From Pseudomonadaceae bacterium (GTDB lineage Bacteria; Pseudomonadota; Gammaproteobacteria; Pseudomonadales; Azotimanducaceae): a stretch of 64,000 nucleotides of DNA. The notes under the pieces were generated by a model, which searched no databases, was not told the DNA's origin, and saw nothing but the letters and a program-made list of their open reading frames with translations. Below, one piece after another: positions 34,165 to 42,914 of this stretch. The stretch spans positions 594,921-658,920 of the forward strand of contig JANSXA010000002.1 in the NCBI GenBank assembly GCA_024743175.1, in the 5' to 3' direction. The translations under genes were made by a program, and so were the position numbers. Position 1 is the first letter of the stretch. The number at the start of each line of letters is the position of its first letter.

Positions 34165-34890
34165 ATGACATTGCGAACAAACGACATTGGTCAGCCCATC
34201 GGCTACGCCCTGCCCGATTGGCAGGGTGCATTACCGCCACCTGAAACTAAAATGGTTGGTCGCTACTGTCGCGTAGAGCCGCTTAACCCGGCAGAACATG
34301 GCGCCGATCTGTTCCAGGCCCTCAGCGAAGACAGCCAGGGCAGATTATGGACCTACATGGCATCCGGTCCTTTCACTTCAGAAGCTCAGTTTACTGACTG
34401 GTTGAAGAGCGTCAGCGGGCAACAGGACCCGATGTTTCATGCCATTGTCGACAACACTACGAATAAAGCCCTGGGGCTATGTGCGTTTATGCGGATAAAG
34501 CCCGCTGCTGGCGTTATCGAGGTCGGCAGCATCACCTTTGCACCCGCGCTCCAGCAGACGACGATGGCAACGGAAGCGATGTTTCTGATGATGTCTCGAG
34601 TGTTTGACGAACTCGGATACCGACGTTACGAATGGAAATGTGATGCGCTGAATGAAGCATCCCGTAAAGCGGCAAAAAGACTGGGTTTCAAATACGAAGG
34701 CACCTTCGCCCAGGCGCTGGTTTACAAAGGCAGGAACAGAGACACGGCCTGGTTTGCCATTCTCGACAAACAGTGGCCCCGACTCAAGCGCGCTTATCTG
34801 CAATGGTTAGAACCCGCCAACTTCAGCCCTGATGGCATCCAGAAGCAGGCGCTGAGCAGGCTGCTCAACGCCGCGGACCAAGAAAACTAA
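34165..34890 (+). CDS. GNAT-family acetyltransferase, RimJ/RimL-like
   Basis: A 241-residue cytoplasmic protein starting at ATG 34165. After an N-terminal extension (PDWQGALPPPETKM) the GNAT core shows FHAIVDNTTNKALGLCAF, IEVGSITFAPALQQTTMATEA (the acetyl-CoA-binding loop region, quoted whole) and RRYEWKCDALNEASRKAAKRLGF, typical of RimJ/RimL and homologues that acetylate N-termini or small amines. It probably forms a dimer. It is convergent with gpsA, separated by nine bases. The acceptor is unknown. Confidence 0.88.
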   Translation: MTLRTNDIGQPIGYALPDWQGALPPPETKMVGRYCRVEPLNPAEHGADLFQALSEDSQGRLWTYMASGPFTSEAQFTDWLKSVSGQQDPMFHAIVDNTTNKALGLCAFMRIKPAAGVIEVGSITFAPALQQTTMATEAMFLMMSRVFDELGYRRYEWKCDALNEASRKAAKRLGFKYEGTFAQALVYKGRNRDTAWFAILDKQWPRLKRAYLQWLEPANFSPDGIQKQALSRLLNAADQEN

Positions 34891-34899
34891 GCGCAAATG

Positions 34900-35895
34900 T
34901 CAGCTGGGCGCCATCACACGCCCAAGAAATCCATCAATATCCACGTCGTTATCCAACAGTGCGCACACCGTATCGACAAACGGGGCTGAAAGACCAGCGG
35001 TTGCAAACAGTTCTTTGAACATGCGTGCGGCGCGAACACCTTCGCTGACCATGACCATTTCTGCTTCTGCTTCAGCCAGACTCTGGCCACGCCCCAGGCG
35101 CTCCCCCATCTCTCGATTTCTACCAAATGGCGAGGTTGCGGTAACAAACAGATCACCGATGCCTGCTGCGCTCAAGGCAGTTGCAGGTGATGCACCCATT
35201 TCCGGCAGCAACAGCGACGCCTCCCGATAACCGGCCGTGAATACCGCCGCCTTGAGATTATCACCGCCACGGCCGTCTTCTTTCAGGCCATCAACAACGC
35301 CACAGGCAAGCGCAATGACATTTTTGAATGCACCCCAGTATTCCGCGCCTAATGGATCGTCTGCTGCCGCCAGACTCAGGGTCTGAGTGCTTAATATTTT
35401 AGCCATCTTAGTCGCCAGAGCCACATCGTTACACGCCACCAGTGCAGTGGTGTAAACGCCACGAGCCAGCTCTGGCGCGATGGTTGGGCCCATCATCACG
35501 CACAGTTGATTATGAAGATCATGCGCCTTGAGCTTCTCTTCGATCACATCCGAGATAAGCTGGTCGCCGGGCGCCAGCCCTTTGGCCAGATCCAACAATA
35601 TTTGTTCGGGGGCGAGGTGTGGTAACACATCATCAACTACTTTCAACACAACATGACTGGGTAAGGCGAGCACAACTATTTCAGCACCCTGCATGGCCGT
35701 GGCAATATCCATGGAAACAGACAAACCTGTCAGGGGTACATCCGCCAGGTACTTCTCGTTGATTTCATTGTCGTTGATACTGTCGAAGACTTCCTGCTCA
35801 ACGGTCCAGCCACGCACCTCATTGTCCGCCTGCAACCAGTTACGTGCCAGCGCAGTGCCAAAATTCCCCAATCCCAATACAGCAATCACAGCCAT
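34900..35895 (-). CDS. gpsA: NAD(P)-dependent glycerol-3-phosphate dehydrogenase
   Basis: A 331-residue protein, normal length for GpsA. The nucleotide-binding loop is GLGNFGTA at the N-terminus, the catalytic lysine lies in FKNVIALACGVVDG, and the substrate loop in GIGDLFVTATSPFGRNREMG. Two usual motifs are altered: GPSFAxE reads GPTIAPE, and the TRGLAEM segment reads TAGYREA. So it is a diverged member; it may be a paralogue with relaxed specificity rather than the main phospholipid enzyme. It reduces dihydroxyacetone phosphate to glycerol 3-phosphate in the cytoplasm. The FixJ-like regulator gene lies 18 bases upstream. Confidence 0.85.
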   Translation of the reverse strand: MAVIAVLGLGNFGTALARNWLQADNEVRGWTVEQEVFDSINDNEINEKYLADVPLTGLSVSMDIATAMQGAEIVVLALPSHVVLKVVDDVLPHLAPEQILLDLAKGLAPGDQLISDVIEEKLKAHDLHNQLCVMMGPTIAPELARGVYTTALVACNDVALATKMAKILSTQTLSLAAADDPLGAEYWGAFKNVIALACGVVDGLKEDGRGGDNLKAAVFTAGYREASLLLPEMGASPATALSAAGIGDLFVTATSPFGRNREMGERLGRGQSLAEAEAEMVMVSEGVRAARMFKELFATAGLSAPFVDTVCALLDNDVDIDGFLGRVMAPS

Positions 35896-35913
35896 CTGTC
35901 TCTCCCAAATTTG

Positions 35914-36537
35914 TTAGTCTGCAGGCCCAAGTTCTTCCAGTTTGATCAGCAATCGAACCAGGTCCGCCAGCGACCGCGAGCTGGTTTTCTGCATGACATT
36001 GCTGCGGTGAATCTCCACCGTGCGCTCACTGATACCCAGCTCAATCGCAATGACCTTATTGGCCTGTCCTTTGGCAACCCGCTGGAAAACTTCCAGTTCT
36101 CGCGGTGTCAGATCGGCAATGCGCGATTTTAACTGGTGAGAATCTGCAGCCTGGTCACGATGTTGTGCGTCCCGCGACAAAGCCTCCTGGATACGATCAA
36201 GCAGTTCCTGATCACGAAATGGTTTACGCAAAAAATCTACAGCGCCGCGACGCATGGCCTCCACTGCCATGGGAATATCACCATGGCCGGTGATAAACAC
36301 TATCGGCAGCTCAACCTTCATGGCTGCGAGTTTTTCCTGCAGCTCCAGACCGCTCATACCAGGCATGCGTATATCCAGCACCAGGCAGTTCACATTATTC
36401 AGATCCGCCTGCTCAAGGAAGCTCAGCGCATCAGGATAGGTGACGTAAGGGATATCTACTGTTTCGAGCAACATACCAATAGCATCGCGCACGGCTTCGT
36501 CGTCATCGACAATAAATACTTTTTCTGTGTCACTCAT
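35914..36537 (-). CDS. FixJ-family response regulator
   Basis: A 207-residue regulator. The receiver domain carries the acidic pocket IVDDDE, phosphoacceptor Asp55 in LDIRMPG, Thr in FITGHGD and Lys in LRKPF. The C-terminal LuxR-type helix-turn-helix has LTPRELEVFQRVAKGQANKVIA (partly listed) and SERTVEIHRSNVMQK. This is the FixJ/TodT/StyR type. It overlaps the sensor kinase gene by eight bases, so the two are a cognate pair. In FixLJ systems the regulator switches on microaerobic respiration genes; the targets here are not known. Confidence 0.92.
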   Translation of the reverse strand: MSDTEKVFIVDDDEAVRDAIGMLLETVDIPYVTYPDALSFLEQADLNNVNCLVLDIRMPGMSGLELQEKLAAMKVELPIVFITGHGDIPMAVEAMRRGAVDFLRKPFRDQELLDRIQEALSRDAQHRDQAADSHQLKSRIADLTPRELEVFQRVAKGQANKVIAIELGISERTVEIHRSNVMQKTSSRSLADLVRLLIKLEELGPAD

Positions 36538-37663
36538 TATCTTCTCCGGCGGGCAAACGGAAATAAAACGTCGACCCGTGACCTTCTTCGTTATTCACAA
36601 AACTCAAGTCGCCACCATGCTCAAGCATGATCGAGCGACAAATTGATAGACCCATACCCATGCCTTCAGCCTTGGTGGTATGAAACGGGCTGAACAGCAT
36701 GGGTTCGTTTTCCTCGCTGACGCCGGTACCAAGGTCTTTCACAGCAACTTCGGCTTGAGTGCCCACCATACGCGTTGAAACCACAATATCGCGCCCATGG
36801 ACACAATCTACTTCAAGCATGGCATCGATGGCGTTGCGTATCAGATTTAACGCAACCTGTTGGATCTGCACCGGGTCACAGTATAACGCCGGCAGGTCTG
36901 GTTGCAGCTCAAAGTTGAGTTCAACACTGTGCAGCCTGGCATCAGCAGCAGCAAGATGCAGCAGATCACGCATCAACTCATTCACGTCTACCATTTCTTT
37001 CTGACTGCCTTCATGACGGACAAATCGCTGAATGCGCTCAATAACCGCTCCGGCACGTAACGATTGCGCGTTCAGCTTACGCAGACCGTCCGCAACTCTG
37101 GCCAGGTCCGCATCATCTTTTTCTAACAACTTCATACACGCTTGTGCATAGGCTGCTATGGCCGTTAGCGGTTGATTGATTTCATGGGCAATACTGGCAG
37201 TCATTTCACCCATGGTACTCAATCGTCCAACTTGGGCTAAGCGTTCACGCTGTTCTAACAATGCCTGCTGGTTGGCTTTCTGCTCGGTCAGATCGCGGAT
37301 GATCCCGGCAAAATATGAACCCTGATCTGTTTTGATTTCGTTTACCGCAAGATAAATGGGGAAAACATGGCCATCCCGGGTAATCGCTGAAAGCTCACGA
37401 CCAATGCCAATTATCTTTGCTTGCCGGGTTGTCAGGAAATTTTCAATGTAGCTCTGATGCTGATTTCTGTAAGGCTCAGGCATCAGTTGTGTAACCGGCT
37501 GTCCCACCAGTTCGGCGCTGGTATAACCGAATAAACCTAACGTCGCTTCATTGACCGACTGGATGATGCCTTGTGCATTGATCGTGATGATGGCATCAAC
37601 AACCGAATCCAGCACTTTGAGTGCATTGTCACGCAGCCACTGTTGATTATCCGCCGTGATCAA
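36530..37663 (-). CDS. PAS-domain sensor histidine kinase, FixL-like with haem-PAS signature
   Basis: A 377-residue soluble kinase, taken from TTG 37663 (no better start is visible; ribosome-binding site weak). One PAS domain at ~15-128 is followed by HisKA with His160 in SIAHEINQPL and an ATPase domain with NLIRNAIDAM, DLGTGVS and GMGLSICRS. In the PAS domain, MPEPYRNQHQSYI puts His69 at the place of the haem-ligating His200 of Bradyrhizobium FixL, and GIGRE puts Arg89 exactly 20 residues later, as Arg220 is. The second arginine of FixL (206) is Asn75. So oxygen or another haem ligand is a plausible signal (inference). Confidence 0.88.
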   Translation of the reverse strand: MITADNQQWLRDNALKVLDSVVDAIITINAQGIIQSVNEATLGLFGYTSAELVGQPVTQLMPEPYRNQHQSYIENFLTTRQAKIIGIGRELSAITRDGHVFPIYLAVNEIKTDQGSYFAGIIRDLTEQKANQQALLEQRERLAQVGRLSTMGEMTASIAHEINQPLTAIAAYAQACMKLLEKDDADLARVADGLRKLNAQSLRAGAVIERIQRFVRHEGSQKEMVDVNELMRDLLHLAAADARLHSVELNFELQPDLPALYCDPVQIQQVALNLIRNAIDAMLEVDCVHGRDIVVSTRMVGTQAEVAVKDLGTGVSEENEPMLFSPFHTTKAEGMGMGLSICRSIMLEHGGDLSFVNNEEGHGSTFYFRLPAGEDNE

Positions 37664-37740
37664 GTTGCCTGATGTCCTGAGCTTAAAGAAACACCCAATA
37701 TATAGGAAATGAGGCTCAAGGAGGCATCTACGGCATCCGA

Positions 37741-38793
37741 TTAATGGCCCACATACTCAGCCTGAGGGCGGAAAATCCGATTGTCTTTGCGACTTTCAAT
37801 GAAATGCGCGACATAACCAAAAGAGCGCGCCATGGCAAACGCTGCGGTAAAGAAATGATTAGGCAGACCCACTACACGCAACACCAGTCCTTTATAGAAT
37901 TCGACGTTGGCATGCAGGGCTTTACCGCGCTGCGCCATGGCTGATGCAAACTGTGTGTCGATCTCGCGCAGCAGGTGATAGACCGGCTCATGTTCGCTGC
38001 CGACAGCAAGTTTTTCCACCCAGGCTTGCAGACACACCGCACGCGGGTCCACCGCACGGTATTCACGATGGCCCATACCGGGTACTTTTTCCCCTGCTGC
38101 CAGTGCTTTTGCCACGTAATCACGCGCATCAGCAACAGACGTGAGCGAGTCTGCTATCTCCAGGACGGCCTGATCTGCGCCACCGTGTAATGGCCCCGAT
38201 AAGGCGCCTATCCCAGCGGCAATACACGACTCCACGGACGCAAGCGTGGAAGCTACAACCCGCGCGGCAAACGTGCCTGCATTAAAACCATGATCAAGCT
38301 GTAATATCTGCGCGGTGTTGAACGCTTCAATATGTTCCGCGCTGGCTGAATTGCCGATCGCGCGCAGAAATGCTTCCGCGTAACCCAGTTCTGGGTTCAG
38401 CTCAACGGCCTGGCGACGCAGATGTGTGGCTACCACAGCAGGAAGTTTTGCAGCCACATGCAGTCCCTGATCAGCCTCGCCAAAGCCCAGTTCCGCAGTG
38501 CGGGACAACAGGGGCACAATACCCTGCAACACCTTCATAGGATGCATCTGCGCCGGTATCTGCAGAACAGAGGCGGTCTCTGCAGGCGTAAGGTTCATCG
38601 ACGGTTTCAACAATTGATGTAACGCATCGTTCATATCTCCTGTGACCACCAGATTAGCGACCTGGAAAAATGGCCGGTCGACCAGCGTTTCAATGGCGTG
38701 GCCTCTGTAACTCAAAGCGCCTTCTGCCTGCACGTTAGAAATCTCCGTGCTGTCTACCACCACACCCGCCAAGCCTTTAGCTACCTTTTTCAT
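37741..38793 (-). CDS. citrate synthase / 2-methylcitrate synthase family enzyme
   Basis: A 350-residue protein starting at ATG 38793. The active-site set is present: first His in LQLDHGFNAGTF, GPLHGGADQAV, GMGHREYRAVDPRA with the second His, and a late catalytic Asp region (HFIESRKDNRIFRP). It is shorter than hexameric citrate synthase (~430) and matches the compact citrate/methylcitrate synthase group. It condenses acetyl- or propionyl-CoA with oxaloacetate. No prp genes are adjacent, so the physiological acyl-CoA is open. It is divergent from a LysR gene, which probably controls it. Confidence 0.9.
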   Translation of the reverse strand: MKKVAKGLAGVVVDSTEISNVQAEGALSYRGHAIETLVDRPFFQVANLVVTGDMNDALHQLLKPSMNLTPAETASVLQIPAQMHPMKVLQGIVPLLSRTAELGFGEADQGLHVAAKLPAVVATHLRRQAVELNPELGYAEAFLRAIGNSASAEHIEAFNTAQILQLDHGFNAGTFAARVVASTLASVESCIAAGIGALSGPLHGGADQAVLEIADSLTSVADARDYVAKALAAGEKVPGMGHREYRAVDPRAVCLQAWVEKLAVGSEHEPVYHLLREIDTQFASAMAQRGKALHANVEFYKGLVLRVVGLPNHFFTAAFAMARSFGYVAHFIESRKDNRIFRPQAEYVGH

Positions 38794-38879
38794 CTGCCTG
38801 TCTCACGCTGATTAGAATGATCAAGGTACGATTGAACCTGTGGCAGATCCATGGGGATTCGCTTCTTATTCCATCAGTT

Positions 38880-38945
38880 GAACTTATATATCGTCATATT
38901 TATCACAATTTCTTATATTTATATCATTTTCACTTATAGTTTGCG
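38880..38945. promoter_or_regulatory. AT-rich divergent promoter with three CTTATA repeats
   Basis: In the ~200-bp gap between citrate synthase and LysR genes, this stretch is far more AT-rich than its surroundings and contains CTTATA three times (near 38883, 38912 and 38933). It is the likely LysR-binding and promoter region. Confidence 0.45.
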
Positions 38946-38992
38946 CCAGAAAAGCAGCGTAAGCTGAGCCGGCACAGCAAGAGTTGAGATCT

Positions 38993-39928
38993 ATGCAGAT
39001 TGAACGTCACGAGGTTCGGGTTTTTGATGCCATCATTGATACCGGCGGTTTCAGCCGAGCCGCAGAAAGGCTGAACCTGTCTCAGTCTGCTGTCAGCCAG
39101 ACCATGGCCAACCTGGAACATAAACTCGGCACCACTTTAGTGGTGCGCGGCAGACAGCCTGAGTTGACCGAAGCTGGTCGTCGGATGTACAGCTACACAC
39201 GCATGATGCTGCACGAAGAACACCAGGCCCTTGAAGATATCAGCCTGATTAAAACCGGCGCGCTGTCGACCCTCAGTCTGGCCACCAATTCCATGGTGAA
39301 TCGCTATTTTGCGCACGGACTGATGCTGGAATTCTGCAGTAAAAATCCGCTGACCCGCTTGAAACTCGATGTTGTACCCAGCAAAGAGATCATCTACGGC
39401 GTGGATGAAGACCGCTGGGAACTTGGTTTTGGTCCACTGCAATCAGCGATGCCTAAACATTTTGATATTCGCGTTTATTTTTCAGAACAGCGTGTGCTGT
39501 GTGTACACAGAAATCACCCCCGGTTTGATGCACTGATGAACACACCTGCTGACGAATTGGCCAACACAATTCTGCTCACCTCCTACCTTGATGAAGCTAC
39601 GCGCCGGGATGGCGCCGCACGGCTGAGTGATGCTTTTGCCGGTGTCTGGGAAATCAGCAATCTGGACCTGCGGCTGGCGTTAGCTGCGGACGGCAAAGGT
39701 GTGACTTATCTGTCTGATCGCGTACTGGCCGATACCGATGGCATGGTTGCACTGCCTGGGTTACCCGTCTCATACATTCCGCGAGATGTTGGCATCTTTT
39801 TTAAGAAGCACGAGCCGCTGACAACCGGCGCGCAGCGGTTTCTGAGCATCTGCGACCGGCACTTTGCCAAAACAGACTTTTCCCTCAACGACCGACCACA
39901 ATCCCCTGGTCAGCAAGCGCAGACCTGA
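38993..39928 (+). CDS. LysR-family transcriptional regulator
   Basis: I take ATG 38993 (311 residues); a TTG three codons upstream is in frame. The N-terminal winged helix is typical (IIDTGGFSRAAERLNLSQSAVSQTM, shown in two pieces in the family as GGFSRAAERL and QSAVSQTM), and the effector domain runs from about 90 to 295. It is divergent from the citrate synthase gene, the classic layout for a LysR activator with its target. Its 3' end overlaps the convergent DUF1499 gene by 44 bases. The effector is unknown, perhaps a short acyl-CoA-derived acid (inference). Confidence 0.92.
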   Translation: MQIERHEVRVFDAIIDTGGFSRAAERLNLSQSAVSQTMANLEHKLGTTLVVRGRQPELTEAGRRMYSYTRMMLHEEHQALEDISLIKTGALSTLSLATNSMVNRYFAHGLMLEFCSKNPLTRLKLDVVPSKEIIYGVDEDRWELGFGPLQSAMPKHFDIRVYFSEQRVLCVHRNHPRFDALMNTPADELANTILLTSYLDEATRRDGAARLSDAFAGVWEISNLDLRLALAADGKGVTYLSDRVLADTDGMVALPGLPVSYIPRDVGIFFKKHEPLTTGAQRFLSICDRHFAKTDFSLNDRPQSPGQQAQT

Positions 39929-40340
39929 TATTCTCCAGCCGTCTACGGTTTTTACCCAGATCAGAAAATCCAACCCGAGAGGCTGATCGCATTGCAATCT
40001 CATTGTCTTCCGGGCGCGCCTTAAACTCCACGTCGTCGACAAAACCAAACAACGCAGTGCGTGCCTCGGCGCGCAGATAGTCTTCAGTTCTGTTTGTGAT
40101 CACAGTTATTGACTGGTCTTCTTCTAACAGAGCAACCAGGGCAGACCAGGCGACACCGGCAGCAACTTCAAGCTTAAGCGGAGCTATACCATGCACCAGA
40201 TCCTCACCATCACTGCAAACGCAGTTTGGCGTCGCGGGACAGGGAGAAAGTTCATTAGACATACTATCGGGTCCCGTAGTTGAACAGCCAGATACCAGGA
40301 GCGTCATGACGACTATCAGACTGATACATCGCACCTTCAT
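39885..40340 (-). CDS. DUF1499-domain lipoprotein
   Basis: I start at ATG 40340, which overlaps the TGA of the desuccinylase-like gene (ATGA); 151 residues. It has a lipoprotein signal (LIVVMTLLVSGC) with the lipid-modified Cys in VSGC. The mature part matches DUF1499: PCPATPNCVCS near the start, AWSALVALLEED, and FKARPEDNEIAMRSASRVGFSD (quoted in part by the family landmark SASRVGFSDLGKNRRR). The function is unknown. It is the third gene of the glutamate-cysteine ligase / desuccinylase / DUF1499 operon. Confidence 0.85.
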   Translation of the reverse strand: MKVRCISLIVVMTLLVSGCSTTGPDSMSNELSPCPATPNCVCSDGEDLVHGIAPLKLEVAAGVAWSALVALLEEDQSITVITNRTEDYLRAEARTALFGFVDDVEFKARPEDNEIAMRSASRVGFSDLGKNRRRLENIRSALADQGIVVGR

Positions 40341-41344
40341 ATTCGCTCCATGAAATAACACAAGCAGTCCTGGGCAATAACCGCTTTGTCAGTAGTGTAC
40401 ATGGCAGGCACCAGGGGACGCGCCAGGCTGACGTGGCCATTCTTGTCAAGCAGAAACTCAGACGTCACATCCCGATGCTGTGTATCCAGTACCTGCAGGG
40501 TTTGCGCCAACGGTTTACGCGTAAAGCCAAACTCAGTGCCGGCCTGTATCGGGTGGAAATTAACTGCCTCCATACCTGCGGTGAGAATCAGGTCATGCAC
40601 CGCCGCCTCGCGTGGTGACACCTGGTCTGCAAAATCATAAGACACCCCCGGTATTACGTGCACTCTGGCCAGCGCATGATGCATCTGCAGTTCAGTGATC
40701 GCCGCCTGAGGCACTTGTTCCAGCGTCAGATAGTGTTCCAGCAGGGAAACCGTCCGCGCGGTGCTTTGTGGATCTCCCACCGGTCCAACTTCTACTGTCG
40801 TCGATGGGCAGAACTGTTGGAGCGCTCGAGTCAATACGGTGTCGGGTTCTTCAACCAGAACCGCTTTTTCCGAAAACAGCAGCGCCAGCCCGACAGTGGC
40901 GGCATTTATCTGTGTCAGAACTGTGTAATGCGGATTGCGACCCGTATTGTTATGAATATCCAGGGCCGCAAAAAGTTGTGTTTGCGCCAGCCTGTCGAGT
41001 ACCTCTGATGCCAGCCGGGTCATGCCATGTTCACCACGCCAGATACGGTTGAAGTCCATCTGCCCCGGCAGGCTGCGCACACCCTGTGCTGACGCTGCGA
41101 CGTTTCCGATAAACAGAATCACGTTTCGATCAGGCTCCGCACCGATAGAGGCGAGCTTTGACATGACTTCACACAATGCCTGCCAGCCACTGGTTTCGTT
41201 ACCATGCAACAGCACTGACAGAAACAAAGGCGGTTGTTGTCGCCCTGCAATATGGATCAGTGCGGGACCACCTAACAACTTCTCTAAATCCCTTGCGGGT
41301 GTAGAAAAAAGCGTCGCGGGCGGACGCTCGAAAAACTGCAACAT
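40337..41344 (-). CDS. succinylglutamate desuccinylase/aspartoacylase-like (M14) metalloprotein
   Basis: A 335-residue protein. The zinc site of the M14/AstE-AspA group is visible: HGNET (HxxE) near residue 48, a later His in LDIHNNTGRN, and the general-base Glu candidate in TVEVGPVG. An arginine in FNRIWRGE fits carboxylate binding. Members cleave N-acyl or peptide bonds of amino-acid derivatives. It lies 22 bases after the glutamate-cysteine ligase gene and overlaps the DUF1499 gene by four bases, so the three are an operon. With a gamma-glutamyl ligase upstream, a gamma-glutamyl or N-acyl-amino-acid substrate is plausible (inference). Confidence 0.83.
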   Translation of the reverse strand: MLQFFERPPATLFSTPARDLEKLLGGPALIHIAGRQQPPLFLSVLLHGNETSGWQALCEVMSKLASIGAEPDRNVILFIGNVAASAQGVRSLPGQMDFNRIWRGEHGMTRLASEVLDRLAQTQLFAALDIHNNTGRNPHYTVLTQINAATVGLALLFSEKAVLVEEPDTVLTRALQQFCPSTTVEVGPVGDPQSTARTVSLLEHYLTLEQVPQAAITELQMHHALARVHVIPGVSYDFADQVSPREAAVHDLILTAGMEAVNFHPIQAGTEFGFTRKPLAQTLQVLDTQHRDVTSEFLLDKNGHVSLARPLVPAMYTTDKAVIAQDCLCYFMERI

Positions 41345-41366
41345 ATCTAGTAAATCCGACAGGCCA

Positions 41367-42791
41367 CTAAACGGGCCAGGTGTGCACAGGCTGGTTACTG
41401 TCCTGCAGTTGCCGATAAGTCCGCACCATATCCTGCATCGAACCCTGGTTCAGCGTTTTCCAGCGTCGCTGCCAGGCCGCACCGTTCTGGCCATTTTCTA
41501 CCCGCGCACTAACGATTCCCAGATACTCCTCAATTTCTTCCACAGGAATGTCAAAATCTGCCAGGCCCAATCGCGCCATAGGCAGCAGATCTTCAAGAAT
41601 CCAGGCTGACATGTTTATTTCGCGGCGCGGAGCATCAGAGTGTTTAACAACCTGGGCGTTCAGACCATAACGCGCAGCGGTATAAAAGTTCTCCCGCGCA
41701 TCATGAAAATTAATGCTTACTTCGGGTGGCTTGTCCTGCATTGCGAAACCTCGCACCATGCCGTAATAAAAAGCGGCGTTGGCAATGCTGTCTTTCAGGG
41801 TTGGCCCTGCACTTGGCACACGCTGCTCGATACGCAGATGGACCTGCCCATCAAAATCGAACCCCAACAGTGGCCGCACCCACCGCCACATCGTGCCGTT
41901 TTGAAACCGCAGATGGCTGAATTTGTTGGGCGGATCATCCTGCACCATGGGCAGCAGAATGAGATGCTCGGTGCGATTTTCCTCAAATATTTCAAACAAC
42001 GACTGGTGCACATAATCCGACCCAAAAGTCACTCTAGGCTTGTTATGTGATCCGACATCCACACTTTGTTCAAACAGCGGGATACGCGATTCATCCCACA
42101 GGGTTTTACCAAATAGAAACGGTGAGTTAGCACCCGCCGCAACAAGCGGCGCAGAAGCGATCAGGCTGGCGTTGAAATCGCGCACGGCCCACTCAGGTCG
42201 GCACTGCAGGTGAATCTGAAAAGAGGTTGCTGCAGCCTCAAGCATCACATCATGGTGGCGCAGCGACAAAGCATCGTCACCATCAATATCAATCTTCAGC
42301 TGCTGACCGTCTCGTAGCGCCATCACACGATCGTTCAATGATTTATAGCGCAACATGCCCGACATATTGTCATCAACAAACAGTTCGGGCTCAGCGGTGG
42401 GACAGGTGCCGATGGTTAAAAGATTGCAACCCATCTCCTGGGCTGTTTCCACACAGCGCTGCCAGGTTGCAGACAGCTCATCATGCAGGCGCGAGAACAC
42501 TTTGCCGGTCAGCGCGCAGGGGCTGCCGTTCAGTTCTATGTTGAATCGGGCCAGCTCAGGCACAACCAGAGGGCTGGCGAGCTTTTCAAGGAACTTCTCA
42601 TTTTCAGCCTGAGGCTGGCCTTGTTCATCAATCAGCCAGGCTTCGAGTTCAAATCCAGCGACATCACCGCGCCTGGAAAAAGCCTGCAGATCAAAGACTG
42701 TTTTCAGTAGCGCAGTTTCTTCATCCAGTCGCGCCCGAAAGTTGCTGAAATCTTCAGCTTCAAAAAACCTCTGTTGAACTTCGCTACCCAA
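41367..42791 (-). CDS. glutamate-cysteine ligase family 2 protein
   Basis: A 474-residue protein starting at TTG 42791, with a weak GGAT upstream. It matches the GCS2 family (carboxylate-amine ligase fold): GFELEAWLID at residue ~45, RFNIELNGSP, the long HHDVMLEAAATSFQIHLQ strand and YYGMVRGFA with RENFYTAARYG. Members ligate L-glutamate to L-cysteine or other amines with ATP. This is not the E. coli GshA type; a GshB gene is not nearby. The hydrolase and DUF1499 lipoprotein genes follow. Whether it makes glutathione precursor or another gamma-glutamyl amide cannot be told from the sequence. Confidence 0.85.
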   Translation of the reverse strand: MGSEVQQRFFEAEDFSNFRARLDEETALLKTVFDLQAFSRRGDVAGFELEAWLIDEQGQPQAENEKFLEKLASPLVVPELARFNIELNGSPCALTGKVFSRLHDELSATWQRCVETAQEMGCNLLTIGTCPTAEPELFVDDNMSGMLRYKSLNDRVMALRDGQQLKIDIDGDDALSLRHHDVMLEAAATSFQIHLQCRPEWAVRDFNASLIASAPLVAAGANSPFLFGKTLWDESRIPLFEQSVDVGSHNKPRVTFGSDYVHQSLFEIFEENRTEHLILLPMVQDDPPNKFSHLRFQNGTMWRWVRPLLGFDFDGQVHLRIEQRVPSAGPTLKDSIANAAFYYGMVRGFAMQDKPPEVSINFHDARENFYTAARYGLNAQVVKHSDAPRREINMSAWILEDLLPMARLGLADFDIPVEEIEEYLGIVSARVENGQNGAAWQRRWKTLNQGSMQDMVRTYRQLQDSNQPVHTWPV

Positions 42792-42840
42792 AATAATATC
42801 CGTAAGCAGGGGGTACTTGAGTTTACCCTTGCCATCCCAG

Positions 42841-42882
42841 AAAAGAAAAAGCCCGATGTCCTGTCAAAGGACGTCGGGCTTT
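42841..42882 (-). terminator. intrinsic terminator of the TonB receptor gene
   Basis: On the minus strand AAAGCCCGACGTCC pairs with GGACATCGGGCTTT (14 bp, one wobble, seven-base loop; 42848-42882) and runs into a T-rich stretch (complement of 42841-42850). It lies 33 bases after the receptor stop. It also separates the receptor gene from the ligase gene downstream. Confidence 0.85.
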
Positions 42883-42914
42883 AACCATCAAAGAACTAAA
42901 CGCGATTCAGACGT

